From Mytilus californianus (Eukaryota > Mollusca > Bivalvia > Mytilida > Mytilidae), in NCBI RefSeq assembly GCF_021869535.1, contig NW_026262690.1, positions 68,255,995 through 68,319,994 of the forward strand: a stretch of DNA of 64,000 nt. The letters run 5' to 3'. Below the pieces are notes generated by a model, which saw only the letters and a list, made by a program, of their open reading frames with translations, did not search any database and was not told the origin of the DNA. Both the position numbers and the translations under genes were made by a program. This document shows positions 23,321-37,200 of the stretch, piece after piece. Numbering within the stretch: the first letter of the stretch is position 1; every line of letters begins with the position of its first letter.

Positions 23321-23433
23321 GAGTATTGACAATGTATCGTGTGGATAAAATCTTGCATTGTAGGTGGAATAATTACAACCAAAAAGTGAAAAAACAGTAA
23401 AAAACGTATGTAAATGGTTTAGAGACTTCTCCA

Positions 23434-23787
23434 ATGATATGTTTGGATAAGATTGTGTCACGAGATAATGATGGAGTGAATACGTCGACACATTTGTGTG
23501 CCTGGGAAGCACAATGTCGTTGTGCTATCAGTATGGATTTTTTTATAGTTGTCGCCATTGGTGCACGAAGTATCGCAATTGAAATCTCGAATGAATGTTC
23601 TAACGATACATACGCAGATGGCGAAGCGTTTCAAAGAGTTTTAGCAGTTTTGGTTTGTACAGTACATGTGCCAAACTTAAAATATCATTGTCTTATGTTA
23701 CAAATTAGAGACAGCAGTAGCTTATCGATGCTCATATCTTGTAAATCTATTCAGAATACACAAACGAAGATAAATTACAAAAACTAA
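23434..23787 (+). other. 117-codon open frame, coding status unclear
   Basis: The plus-strand frame encodes 117 residues with Cys-containing and hydrophobic parts (THLCAWEAQCRCAISMDFFI onward). The opposite strand is also open over much of the stretch (for example 23373-23558, 61 codons), reading HCASQAHKCVDVFTPSLSRD. The residue mix is more protein-like than in nearby shadow frames. However, there are no clear splice signals, no recognised domain and repeats on both sides. It could be a decayed coding exon on either strand. Confidence 0.25.
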
Positions 23788-25139
23788 ATCTGCAAGAACC
23801 ACATGAACTCCAAACGGAGCGAGACTGGATAAGCCGATAGAAACGGAATCTCCTGATATGGATGCATCAACCAGCCATGCGAATCCATACTCAGAGTAAA
23901 AAATGGCACATTAGAGATTAGGACACAAACGTTAAATTTACAGATCAGACAACTATTCCAGTATATAAAGATCTAAGACCGAGAAAACATGTCGCTAGTG
24001 AATTGAGACAAACATATTGTATCTATTAAACAATTTAACGGATCAAACTGAAAACAAAATTTTATAAATTGCATGCGTCCAAAGCTCTTTTCTGGATTAA
24101 CCTTCAACAGGAACTTTCAAAGCCGAATATTTGAAAGCCAATGATGAATATGAACCGAAACAAATGAAGAGCTATCTGACAAAAAAGGCCTAAAAATAAT
24201 AGCCAAATTCATATAGTAAGAGTTAAAAGAAAAAATCTATTTAGCTGAGGTGACATGGCTAAGGAAGATAGTTTGGATCGTTGGGTTGGTCGGAGAAAAG
24301 AATGACATAAGATCAGTTTTTAAATTCAGACAGTGAACGTCGTGCTTGAAATGCCAAATATTAAAGAAGAAGACACTGATAAAATATCCCACTTGTTAGT
24401 TGTGACAAGCAAGTAATATCGAACATGATTTATATTTTAGACCACGGGAGCAAAAAAAAACCTGCATACACACATGAAGAAGAGTTAACAATAGTTTACC
24501 GATGTTCAACAGATTTGAATGGCCAAGTGCTTTGAGAAATAGAGCCGACATTTGGTGTAGTTGGTTAATAGACTGAGCTAGAAAAGTCGTCAAGGATCGT
24601 CAATATCGTCAAAAAAAAAACTGCATACATCTGCGATAATTACACATTATTTTATAGTATTCTCAGCAATTACCAAGAGTGCCTAGCAATGGCCATCGAC
24701 TAACATATGTATGTTATTGGTAGAAAATCAACATTCTCAAGAGTAGTGTTTAACACCAAACTGGATTTAACAATGTTTCGGTCAAAACCAGCAGACAAAT
24801 CATTATTTTAGATCTGACGATACCATGAGATACATTTTTTAAAGAAGACATTCAGATAAAAAGAAACTAATACCAAGAACTAGGCAAATATGTCAAACAT
24901 GATCACAGTGGCATATTTCATTGTCTAAATTGGCTTCACAAACTGCCTAGAAAACAATGGCTCCGTAGGTCATTCAATAGAAGCATGGTTAGAAAAATGA
25001 GAAATCGGCTGGTTGGTTTTGGAGAGCTAACTTATCCACCGTATGAACAAACAAAGTAATAATTGACAATAAAAAAGAAAATAGAGATTAACACCATAAT
25101 CAATATGAAATAGAAAACTTGGACAGTACACATAAACTC
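23788..25139. other. repeat-derived intergenic sequence, no gene seen
   Basis: Contains an inverted copy of the CGTTCCTGATGAAGG repeat near 24095-24150. The remainder is AT-rich with short frames only. Confidence 0.4.
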
Positions 25140-25245
25140 CATAGATACCAAGTTTAAACATGTGTACGCCAGACACACATTTCGTCTTCAAGAGACTCAT
25201 CAGTGACGCTCGAATCATAAAAATTAAAAAGCCAAAATAGATATG
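25140..25245 (+). repeat. dispersed repeat, CGTTTCGTCTACA family, partial copy
   Basis: Shows GTACGCCAGACACACATTTC, GTCTTCAAGAGACTCATCAG and TGACGCTCGAATCATAAAAA, and then loses similarity. Confidence 0.7.
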
Positions 25246-25744
25246 CAAGAATAAAATGTTCAGTTAAAATATATAAGAACCATCTATTTCGTTTGGGAAT
25301 CTTGACGTTTCATGATACGCTAAGGCAAAATGTGATGAAACTTTAAGGAATCACTAATTATAATTTGTTATTGTGTACTGTGCCTATGCTTATCTTAAAA
25401 TCTGTTTGGTATAGTTTCATTTAAAATTAATAAAAATCTGTTGAATCATTTAGCTGTAGACTACAAGTTATTACTTATGAAGATCATACTGAATTTTGTG
25501 AGCTACAAACTAGTCTGCATCTCTTTGAAAACTCCAAGATGGATTGATTATACTTATACTGCATGTTAATGCTTCCAACAAATATTTTTATCCGATTCAA
25601 AGGATGAATGTAGTGACTTAAATGGAAGTTATTATATGACTGTCATTGATATGACTTGATAAGATTACATTTGTCCAATTTCTACAAATAAGTAGCAGGT
25701 GTTTTTATTTTGTCATATAGCACAAGGTTCTTACACATCTTTGG

Positions 25745-25835
25745 CTTTCAAATATTCGGCTTTGAGCGTTCCTGATAAAGGTATATCCAGAAAAGGGCTT
25801 CGAGACATGAAATTTATAAAGTGTTGTTTCAATTT
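25745..25835 (+). repeat. dispersed repeat, CGTTCCTGATGAAGG family
   Basis: AATATTCGGCTTTGAGCGTT, CCTGATAAAGGTATATCCAG and AAAAGGGCTTCGAGA match the copy at 6548-6625 in order and orientation. Confidence 0.7.
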
Positions 25836-26224
25836 TTTTTAAAACTTTGAAAAACTAACAAATTATAATCGTGGTGACGATAGTTCTTTTGAATCTTTGG
25901 ACAAAAGGCAACTTAAAAATAAACAAATTGAGGTAGTTTGCTGTGTATATAGTACACATTGTAGGCTGCCAATGTTTCTTTGGTTTTGTTTTATATCAAA
26001 TCCATGAATGTAAATATCCAATAAAATGCATATTTTTCACTGTTTTCATTTTCATTTACACTCTGAAACCATTATATGTAAAACCCTTTGATTATATTTT
26101 GAACATAATAACAGATTATCTTTCTTATAATAAATTAAAGTATTTTCATAATAGTTTTAAAGTTGTCATGTAAAAGTAATGACTTCAGCCTTAAACAGTT
26201 GGTTGAAACATACAGATTTTATTT

Positions 26225-26370
26225 GAAATCATAGCTTAACATATGGTATGGGTTAAAATGGTTTTGCTCATTGTTAAAGGCTTCTGCCTGGTAATATTCT
26301 CATCTATGTTTTTTGTTGTATGGATAGTTGTGTCACTGGCAATCATACCACTGTTAGTATTTTTATATTA
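26225..26370 (+). repeat. dispersed mussel repeat, CTCATTGGCAATCA family, partial copy
   Basis: Ends of the family only: TATGGGTTAAAATGGTTTTG, CTCATTGTTAAAGGC and GATAGTTGTGTCACTGGCAA. Confidence 0.75.
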
Positions 26371-26469
26371 ACATGTTCTCCTTCCTTACTATTCACTGGT
26401 CATTCTTTTACTAAGACATAATCAAACTGAAAATTGATGTAAAAAAGGGGCAGAAGATACTGGAGGGAT

Positions 26470-26710
26470 ATTCAAACTTATTAGTCTATTACAAACTGAC
26501 AAAGCCATGGCAAAAAACGACCAAAAGAGTAACAACAGTATACAAAACATAACTTAAATTAATAGGCTAACCAACACGAAACCCCACCAAAAACAGATGG
26601 TGATCTCAGGTGCTCCAGAAGGGTATAATCTGCTCCACATGCGGCATCATTTGTGTTGCTCATGTCAGTTCAAACTCTGTGATAAGTCTAATGCGGTGAT
26701 GTGACAAACA
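26470..26710 (-). repeat. dispersed mussel repeat, GATCTCAGGTGCTCC family
   Basis: The string ACACGAAACCCCACCAAAAA, GGTGATCTCAGGTGCTCCAG and AAGGGTATAATCTGCTCCAC matches a repeat that I know from mussel genomic sequence. No coding content. It lies just beyond the probable end of the GEF transcript. Orientation is arbitrary. Confidence 0.7.
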
Positions 26711-26780
26711 AAACATTGATAGAAATGAATTGTCAGAGGCATCATATTTAAACAATGAACAAGTTAATAGCTTAGATATT

Positions 26781-28200
26781 TTTATTTGCATTTAGTACAT
26801 ATTCAACAGAGACTTAACATTTCATATTATATATCTATAGTAAACAATAAATAACTTACAGTAACAAATATATACTTCACAAAAGAAAACAAAGTATACA
26901 AAGAGTCACTACCCTTCACATCATAACTTTACTTTTCAACAATACGTCCAGACAAGACTAATTCATTCATATGTCCTAAATCAACTGGAAATCAGTTCTG
27001 TTTAGTTCAGAGGAAAAATACTTTTAAGTAAAAAATTCCAATGGAGATTTACACAAATGAACGACATTTCATGTCAATTTCACAGTTCAGGAAACAGACC
27101 TGATATAATAACTAAAATAAATGGAAAACAACTAAAAAATAATTTTACAAAATATTTTTTTTTCCATTCAATGTTTTAGAAGAAGTTAATAATTAGGGGA
27201 AAAAACACAACTTTACTTGTTATTTGATTAATGCAAAAGATTTAACCATGTTTGTTTTTTTTTAACCCATGTACAATTAATACACTTTCACAACCATTGT
27301 CATAACATTAACAATTCCATAATATGCAAAACAAATATTTGATTATTATAAACACCTTAAAAAGTGTTTTGCATTTCATATTATTCATTTCATGCAAATT
27401 AATTCACATTTTTCAGAAACTTAATACAGTGCATAAAAGCAAATTGCTTTCATGTTTTTCTTATACAGCTATTTTAGACAAATACACTGACTATATTACA
27501 CTGATTTGCTTAGGTTGAAACATTTTTTTTTCTTGTGGAAAAAGTAAAGGAAATAAATATAATCTTAGCTAATTTTTAAATCTTAAATTGCACAAAAAAA
27601 AAATATGATTTAGATCTTGACATTAGAATGCCAAAAAAATAGACAAACCACCTACTTAAACTATGCATTGGTGTTTCGGTAGTTTCTGCTTTGTTATACT
27701 TTTTTAGAATTTAAATAAAGAATTATCAAGGGATATTATACAATCAGTATTTTTTTGCATCAACAAATAGACATAATTTCAATACAATATTATTGTATTA
27801 GCTCAATATCATATCTCTTTTATAAAAATATCATGCATTAAACACTTTCACAGCCATTCTAAAGTTAAATAAGTTAAATTACATTAGAAATTTACAAATA
27901 TGCATAGAAATTTTGCAAAAAGTTAATATAAATAGCTATATAAAAAAAATTTCAAGAATATTTTTGTCATACTGATATGGAAAATTTTCAAAATAATTTC
28001 CAGCTGTATGTAGCACTACAAAAAAATGGTATTAAAAAGTATAATCAGAAGAAGAACGAAATTTCACACAAAGTCATTACTAAGTTTTATAAATATTAAC
28101 AGTTAACATTCTTCATAACAATTGCACTTTCTAAAGAATAACATATCACAAATATCTGGACTAGAATGTGGAGAAATTCCTTGTTAGGGGAGGTAACTCT
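26781..28200 (-). other. probable 3' UTR of the MCF2L-like gene
   Basis: About 1.4 kb of AT-rich non-coding sequence follows the TGA stop at 28203-28201. AATAAA on the minus strand at 26786-26781 is a candidate poly(A) signal just before a dispersed repeat. Other AATAAA matches occur within the stretch, so the real end may be nearer the stop. Confidence 0.45.
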
Positions 28201-28289
28201 TCAAATAGTAGTCTCATAATGTATGGGACTTGCTGTACTGTTCTTCCCACTATTCAAACTAGACTTGCTAGTACTGTAATCGGGGGATC
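28201..28289 (-). CDS. MCF2L: MCF2L-like gene, terminal coding exon
   Basis: The acceptor TTTTTTCTCATTTCAG precedes 28289. The exon completes a Gly codon and encodes 29 Ser/Thr/Asn-rich residues ending HYETTI and TGA. It forms the C-terminal tail after the SH3 domain. Confidence 0.82.
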
Positions 28290-31200
28290 CTGAAATGAGA
28301 AAAAATATTGTTGTTGTTTACAGATGTAAAGCTGATGTGTAAGCATGACAGACAGACAAGTGGCACAAATTGATTTAAGAAACCTAGAAAATAATTCAAG
28401 TTACATCACATCTACTGTCTGACATATCAATATGAAATAATTAGTAAGAATTTTAAACAATATACTTCAACTAAAGAACAAATACACCTCATAAAAAGTC
28501 GGCATATTTTGGCTTCCACTGCTGCCTTCAGAAATGGTGTGGGTCAGAGTATCAGAGTATATGATCTCCTTAAGTAAAACTTGTAACACTTCAGAGAAAA
28601 TTTTAGTTAAAATTCCTCGTAGGTTAAATAAAGATATTGCTATATTATAATTTTCTTTGAAAATCCATTAGGAAATGAAAATAAAATGCAATTATAAAGC
28701 CATTTATGTCCTAGTACAGAAATTCAATGAATATTTCAGCACAATAAAAAGGGTCAGTTTTATAATAATTGGCTTGTAATGTGTAGGATATTGTCTAATG
28801 TACATCTTCATCATATCTCTTTTTTGCTGTTTCATATGCAGTGTGCCCATATCTTTCCTAATTTTAGTGAGGGACATTTGTCTACAAGATGACAACAATA
28901 GAATAAAAGTTGGTAATTTTACAATATCAAACATTGTGGTTAAACTATAGTATTTAGTTACCAGCAAGTTTTAAAAAAGACTGTGTGTTGTTTATATTTT
29001 ATAAATGACTTGTTAATTTATGCTTTACTGCACAGCAAAATTACATACAACTACATTTCCCACATAATTTGTAAAAAATGTATTCTATTTTATTTATAAT
29101 GGTATTAACTATGTCAGTGTGGTACTATATTAAAGGCATGCTGTGAATCACCATTAAAATTTTTACATATTTTCATTAGAAATTACTAATTCAAATAACA
29201 TGCTTCAGTAGTTACACATATTTTCTATAAGCATTACACTAAGATTTCTAACTAAAAATCAATTGTTCTTTTGTATGTTGTTTTCATTTTAAATTCATAT
29301 TAATGGATTATAGATGTAAGTCCAATGATAATGAAAATAAATTATATATAGACTGATCTATTCTATGAAGATTTAAAATAAGTGCACTAAATAATACCAA
29401 AGAAATATATGGCATCAAAGGGGTTTTAAAACAAACTGACAAAAAAGCAACAAAGTGTAGCTGAGAAAAATTTAGTTGTATACTTATAAAAATGGTGTTT
29501 TTATTTAGAATATATTTGATGTATGATATTTATAGATATAAACAATGACATAAATATTGATGAAAAAAAATTAAAAACTATAATATGAAAATAAAATCAA
29601 ATTTCTATTAATGAAATAGTTGATTTTATCTTAAAATAGATATTGAATATTGGGCAGTGGCTGCTATTTGAATATTGTTTCAGATGTTTTCGCCTTGTAT
29701 GTCTTTTTTTAGTGAAAATATTTCTATATCTACTCCTTCATAATTGCCTATATACTTTAGACACTACAATGTGGCAGTTGGTAGAAAAATTTACAAGTTA
29801 TATGAAAACAAATGTGCCATAAATAATAAATTGATATAGTGTAATGAAATAAAAATTTTATACTTCTAAATTCAAGTATTGCTAATTACAAAAAAATACA
29901 CACCATGCAATTTAGTGATTACACAAAATATAAGTTATACCTCTGGTGACCACAAAATTTGTTGTCTGAATGGGGTACCTACAGGGATTATACAACAATA
30001 AATTAATTCTGAAGAATTAGGTTTACAATAACAATAATGATGAGAGAACAAAGAACAGCCAGAAGTAAAAAAAATCTTTTAAAAAATCCATTGTGCATAA
30101 AATCAAAGGGCAAAACATAATTATCCCAACCAATACACAGAAGGGACCATTGTCTTACCAAAGTTAATACTATGAAGGAACAAAAGTATACACATATAAT
30201 ACTATAATTTATAAATTCATCTGGTGACAGTCCATGTAATTTGCCTGAAGACAGTCTATGAAAATGATATATTTTAATGAAAAGCTCTTTAGACCATTTT
30301 TTTAACAAGTAGTGCAATGAAATGAAAGGATGAAGAACTCAAATATGGCTAAATTATCAAGCAAGGAGGGATAACTTCTAACCTTTATTGGCACATGATC
30401 CATTAAAGCAAGGGGAGATAATTACTTACCTATACTTGAGACAGAGAACTGTGAATTCGATCTAGGTATTGGTTCTAAGTAGTTAGAAGGAGCCCATCCC
30501 TCCTTGTGTGTAGTGAGGTGTTTGGCAAACCACCATCCATTAGACCCTGCTCGTAACACTTCGATGAGATCCCCTTCTCTAAATGATAGTTCTGACTGAT
30601 TACTGGTATGGAAATCTCCAAGTGCTTTGTATCTCTGAAGTAAAAAATACATCTAGGATAAAGAATATCCAATATTTGTTAACTGTATAGTTGTTGTTTT
30701 ACATGTGACATAATAACATACACTGTAACGTTATAAAAATTGTTGACCAATGTAATTTCTACTGTAAAAACAAAAGTATTGAAAAGTATATTTAAAAAAA
30801 CAAACATTCCAAGAGTATTGCATGGCAATACATAGTCCCCTACCAGTTAAAAATTATTTGTACTGGAACAAAATGCTAACTTGATCTATAACTTGTCATG
30901 ATGTAAACTATATAACAAATATCAAGTCAATATCTTCAAACATTACGAAAAAAAGTGAGGAAAACTGATTATTTGAGTGAAATTTCTTAGTCCAAGGACC
31001 ATAACTCTGCACAAAATTACCAGACTGGAACAAAATTCGAACTTGATCTGTAACTTGTCATGATAAAACTATATACCAATTACCAAATCAATATCTTCAA
31101 GCATGACGAAAACAAGTACGGAAAACTGATAATTTGATTGAATTTTCTAAGTCAAAGGACCATAACTCTGCATAAAATCACAGACTGGAAAAAAATTCGA

Positions 31201-34200
31201 ACTTCATCTATAACTTGTCATGATAAAACTGTATACCAATTACCAAAGCAATATCTTCAAGTATGACGAAAAAAAGTGTGGAAAACTGATTATTTGAGTG
31301 AATTTTCTAAGTCCAAGGACCATAACTCTGCACAAAATCATCAGACTAAAACAAAATTCGAACTTGATGTGTAACTTGTCATGATAAAACAATACACCAA
31401 ATATCAAATCAATATCTTCAAGCACAAAGAAAAAAAGTGTGGAAAACTGATTTGCTGGACTGATGGATGGATAGACAGACAGACAGTGCAAACCTAAAGT
31501 CCCCTTTGACTTAGTCGGTAGAGGAATAAAAATAGATAAACCTATCTAAGAATTAGTTCTCACAAAAAGAAATCCATAAAAATGAATAGTTGACTTTGCA
31601 GCAAATTATTTTCTTGATTTTCTTATTTTCTTGATGTGTTTATATAAGGTAGATTCTTTTTTAACTATTTACAAAAGTCGTGTCAATAAATCAATCACGA
31701 AAAGTTGGTTTACAGCAAACATACTACTTACATCATTATATGATGAAGGTGAGTGTGGTTCCCCTATACTTTCTTCATCAGGATTACTACTTGTATACTC
31801 TTCCTCTGACCACACCCCATCATGACCAGTAGGGGTTGGAGATTCAGGAGATCTCATCTCTATTCCTACTGGCAATGTTGATGTGTTGTTATTCAATAGA
31901 TGTTGATTTCTCCAGTTGTCTACTAAGTTACTACTGAAATAAAAAAAATAAGAAATAAGAATATTTGAAAAAAATAATACCAAATCCAACCAGTTGATTG
32001 TTCTAAACATTTAAAATTACTTTAAAGGTACAAATTTGCTGCACCAGATGCATATAAATTAAAATGAAAGCAATGATAATTATCAAGGTCTAAATTTTTT
32101 AATGTCTACTTTTTGAGATTACACGAGTTTTCATGCATATTTCAAACACAAAAATGTTAAAATGAGAAACAAATTAATCCTTTTCAATCAATTACCCTTT
32201 GTACCTGTATGTTATTTTAATGTGAGTTTATTCGTGTAAATCAATAGAAAATGATGTTTTAGGTATAAAAAGGTATAATATCAGTATATATATACTTACT
32301 TTGAGTATTTAGTTTCCTGATCTGTGATTGATACAAGATTTTCTTGTGACTGTCTCAAGGTCTTTTGCGTGACTACAAAGAAAAATTATGTGGTTAAGAT
32401 AAGTTTTCTATTAAACTAATATTACTTGTGATGCGTCGAGTGATCCAACACCTTCTAACGGTACAAGCTGGTAGAGTAATAAGGATGGATACCCGAAAGT
32501 ATGCTGTGGTTGTCTTAAAACCTCGGGAAAATAATGATACACAAAGACAACAACATCCTTGATTACTGCAAATTCTTTATTCTGGTCTACATGTAGACCA
32601 GAATAAAGAATTTGCAGTAATCTAGAATGTTGTTGTCTTTGTGTATCATTATTTTCCCAAGGTTTTAAGACAACCACAACATACTGCAAGGAAATTCTTT
32701 ATTCTGGTCTACATGTAGACCAGAATAAAGAATTTGCAGTAATCAAGGATGTTGTTGTCTTTGTGTATCATTAATATTACTTGTGTTTTATTTCCATTAA
32801 ATTTGTACCTTTAAAATCATTGTGATTGGATAATTTTTAGAAGAAAGATATATTTAACATTTAATAATTGTGAATAATGTACTAAAAAAATAATTGTGAA
32901 ATGGTAAGAGCATATGCAATATATATGTAACTACAAGTATGCTGTAAAAATTAACAATTTAAAATATACTCATTAATTCAATAACTGCTAATATGAGATT
33001 CCAGTATAGAATATGTGACAATGATATAATTAGACTGCTTACCTTTAAGTTTGTCAAACTGACTCATAAGTACTTTTTTGATTTCTTTCACCCACATGTC
33101 TTTACAATTCATATTGGGTGCCTGAAATGAAATGTAAGATGTTTCAATTCAACAACTCTATTCTCATGGGTTTAACTTAAAGAAGAAAATTTCTTGTCTT
33201 CAATTCTAAAAATCAAAAGCTAAAAATATTTGGTACACATTGGTAAAACTACATAAGAAAGCACCAGCAAAACAAACATTTGAAGAAGTAGGAAATCACC
33301 TAACATAACAAACTCTAGATCAAGGAACAAGGATGTACATTTTCTAGACTAAAATGTTCTTTTAATATGTATTTTCACTTCTTATAAAAGCCTTTCATTG
33401 GCTTTGGCTTTGGATGATGTATCACATGTACAGATTAGGACGGTTAACACCACTACACATATCATCATGATATGTAATATTCAACACCCCGAAAGAATTG
33501 TTATTTTTCGAATGTTTTTCCCAATTTTTTCAATAAATAAAATTCATTAACATTCAAAGTGATGCAAAGAAAGTGGTATTTATCACCCACAACTAACCTG
33601 TATTATATAGACTTCTTCTCTGCCTCTCAACCATAACTCAAACCTCTTCTTATCTCCCTTTACATTTTCTGTTAACCCAACCTGGACCATCTAGAAATAT
33701 AAATTCTGACATTTAAAATCTATACTTTACGATTGATAATGTTAATTTAGATTTTTAATTACTGTACAGAGTATATTTTATTTTGTATATAAAATCACAG
33801 GTACACATATTTCAATCTTCAATTGTTTAATCGTATGAAGGTTTTTATCTGTTTTTAAATTTTGTCTTATAATAAAAAAAGTCATATTGTTTAACATTTT
33901 AGGAACACATCTGTTAAGCAATCTGTTTATAATCTTCATTTATACAGTAGATATCTACATTTTTTCAGAATACATAAGCTGAATTTTTTTATTGGTTGAA
34001 ATATATGCCATGTGATGTTACAAACTTTCATATCTTATGAAAACTGGTTACCATGTTGAGACATATGGTACTATTGATAATGGTAAACACTGAACATATC
34101 CTTCAAATTTTTACCAACACTATCAGCCATTTATTATCATTATTCTATTTCCTTGTTATATTGATATTCCCTTAAATCATAAAAGTTGATTGTAGATTTT

Positions 34201-37200
34201 GTAAGTTTCAACAGATAAGGAAGCAAGTGACATAGTACGTGCTTAAGCATGAAAATCTTTCATGTCTAATGTTTTAAATGTGCTACACCACTTGCATTCA
34301 AATTGTTTAAAATAGGACAAACCTGCATAAAATTTTTATAAAATATTACCTGTAAGAGATTCTTAAAAACATAAACTCCTTTATCAACACCCGTCGGAGA
34401 TTCTTCTTTCTTTTTACACAGTAATATGGATTTTTCATATAAGAACACATGTCTATGCATTGGTTTAAATCTAAGATCCTTAATTCTTCCTCGATGATGT
34501 TCTGTAAATACGCAAAAGCTGCCCTGCATGAGTAATCTACCCTGGTCAGAAATATTACCCTGAAAATGGAAAAGATAAACATTATCATACAAACTTCTAC
34601 TTATTTACTCTTGTATTAACTTTATCATTGTTGAATTCTTGAAATTAGAGAAAAGAAGACAAATTGCACTTCTATAAAAGTAGCTAGAATATGGAATAAC
34701 AAATGTATAAAGTTTCATGGAATCTTGTCTAAACTGAATCTATGTGGTACTGACGATTTTGTGGAGATTATACATACAGGTATGTTTAATTTACACAGGA
34801 TTTTTTCTGTATGTCAAGATACAATAGTTCAGTTTAGACTGGTTTCCAATGTATGCAGGTTTCATTTTGACAGGTTACTTTTACTATGATGTTGTCATAT
34901 TATAGTTCTAAATTTTACTAAGGACATCGCAACCAATAATAAAATGATTATAAAAAAGATTCATGCATTTTTCATGTAAATGGTTCACACGCAAGAAAAA
35001 TAAACTTGAAAGAAATACATTTGTTTTTATTTGTACTTTAAAAGTGATCAATAAATAAAACTTACCGGAAAATTAACAATTGAGACTTGATGTAAACTGT
35101 CATTGACATATCGTACTACAGCTAACATACAGTCTAATGCCTCCTGTAACTGTGTCTCACAGGCTTTGTCATGGTCAGTAAACCGTAACATTTCCTGAAT
35201 ATAAAATAACAAGATAGAGGGTATCCATGGAATCATTTTTTATTCTAATGATATTTTAATATTTCCTCTATTCATTATCTGTAATAACTTCAAACAAGTT
35301 TATGCTTTATTTGAGGACTATTAGCTGCAAAACAGAAAATTTCCCTCGACTTAAAATATGTATTTATTCTATTTATTTTGTATTTATTAACTCCTATTTG
35401 TTGAAATCATTAAAAAATAGAAATATAACATTCAAATGTTAAGTTATATACATAATGACAAACAAACATTGAACTTACCTTAAGTAATAACTGGTATTTT
35501 GTGATTCTTTGTACAGGTTTCAGTAAATATGCCCCTAATGGTAATTTATGCCCTAATCGTTTTTGACATTCCTGTAGAGAAGCAAAATATACAAATCAAT
35601 TGATAAAATTACAATTTAAAAAAGTCACAGAAATTTGGAAGTCTTTAGAAAATAAAGAAAGAGATATATTATGATTTGTTCTTGAATTATCTCCCTTGTC
35701 ACAATTTACAAATATTTTTCCTAAATTGTCTCCCTTAGACTACTTACCATAAAAAATGGATTCTGATCACCAATGGTATTGCGTAGTTCCTCAGACCTGT
35801 GTTTATTTTGGCAGTAAATACTATATAAGTGAAATTCTTCTTTCTAAAAGAAATAGTGACAAAATATTACTCTTGATGTTTAATGTTTGAAATAAATCTC
35901 ATTTCAATCATTTGAACTCTATGAAATGACACCACTCATGGAAGTTTTAATACTGATACTGTAAACAATTCATATATTTTGTGTTTAACTATTCCCATAA
36001 CTGTAATTGGTATACTATTTTCCATGAGTTTCATATTGATATACAGTATGTTCTTGTATAACCTTTCAATTTCAACAGTTTGCATTTGTATGGGATTTGT
36101 TTTAAATTGCTCATCTCTTTTTATCTTCTGAATTTAAAAGTTTATTTTAAAATTCCAAGCATTTTCTCCAGAGTCTTACTGATTAATTCATTTTAAAATA
36201 AATCCCTCTTACTCACCCTATTAGCAAAGCATTTTCCTACTTTTGCTGGTGCATCTCGGCAGTTTTCCAACTCATGTAAAAATACACTGAAAAAGATTTT
36301 AAAAAGTTATGTTTAATAATATTCCAATCATATCAAATTTGGAGGTCTTCCCATCCTTTCTTATGGAGTTCTACAAATGTTTTATTGATGCCTTTAGTTC
36401 ATTTACATGTATTGGGCAACAGGACAAAAGTTCATGGTACAGTGCCATTTCCTATTTTCATTAAACAAAATAATAAAGAAGTATTTTTATTAATCTAGAT
36501 ACTTTAACCATGCTTATATCTCATTTTTTATATGTTTGCATATTTTCAGCATTACACTTTTTGCCTACTGCTTTTTGTTTGTCCGCCTTTGTACCACTGT
36601 GACATGCTGTGTCTCATTTTTAATATGCAGATCACAAGGTTCACAGAAAGACTCTGAGCTAACTTGTCGTTGCTGATACTCTTTAATGCACCTGTTTGTT
36701 GCAGAAGAATTAGGTGGTGAAAATAAGTTAGAACTACACAATGACTTACTTTCTATGAAAATCAAAAATTTGCTCTAAATTTCCAAACAAGACATCTTTC
36801 TTGCCATTTAACTGGTCTGGTATCATATTTCTGAATGCTGGGTTATCCATTTGTTGGAAATATCCCTAAAAAGTAAAAGTAGAATAATCTTTATATCATA
36901 TATTGGTAATGATTTCTTAAAAATGAATGAAAGTGTTCATCAATGTACAAGTCTTCTGAAGACTCAAACAGAATTTGGCAAAACTATGAAATCACGAATC
37001 TGTAAAAATACAATTTTTCCTCAATCAAAGAATACAGATACCCACAAAAAAACATGGGGTTTTTGGTGTGTGTGGTGGTAGTGGGGATTGAGGGAGGGAA
37101 AAAATATTTGACCCTCTAGACTCTTTGAGGGAATTCTTCTAAGGGTCAACTGATCTTAACTTTGTCATAAAATGACTGAAAAAAATTTCTGGGTTGCTCA

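Noticed and set aside
34346-34588. 80-codon minus-strand frame over the PH exon
   Set aside because: Out of frame with the PH domain, whose own frame (70 codons) matches the family and is bounded by splice sites.
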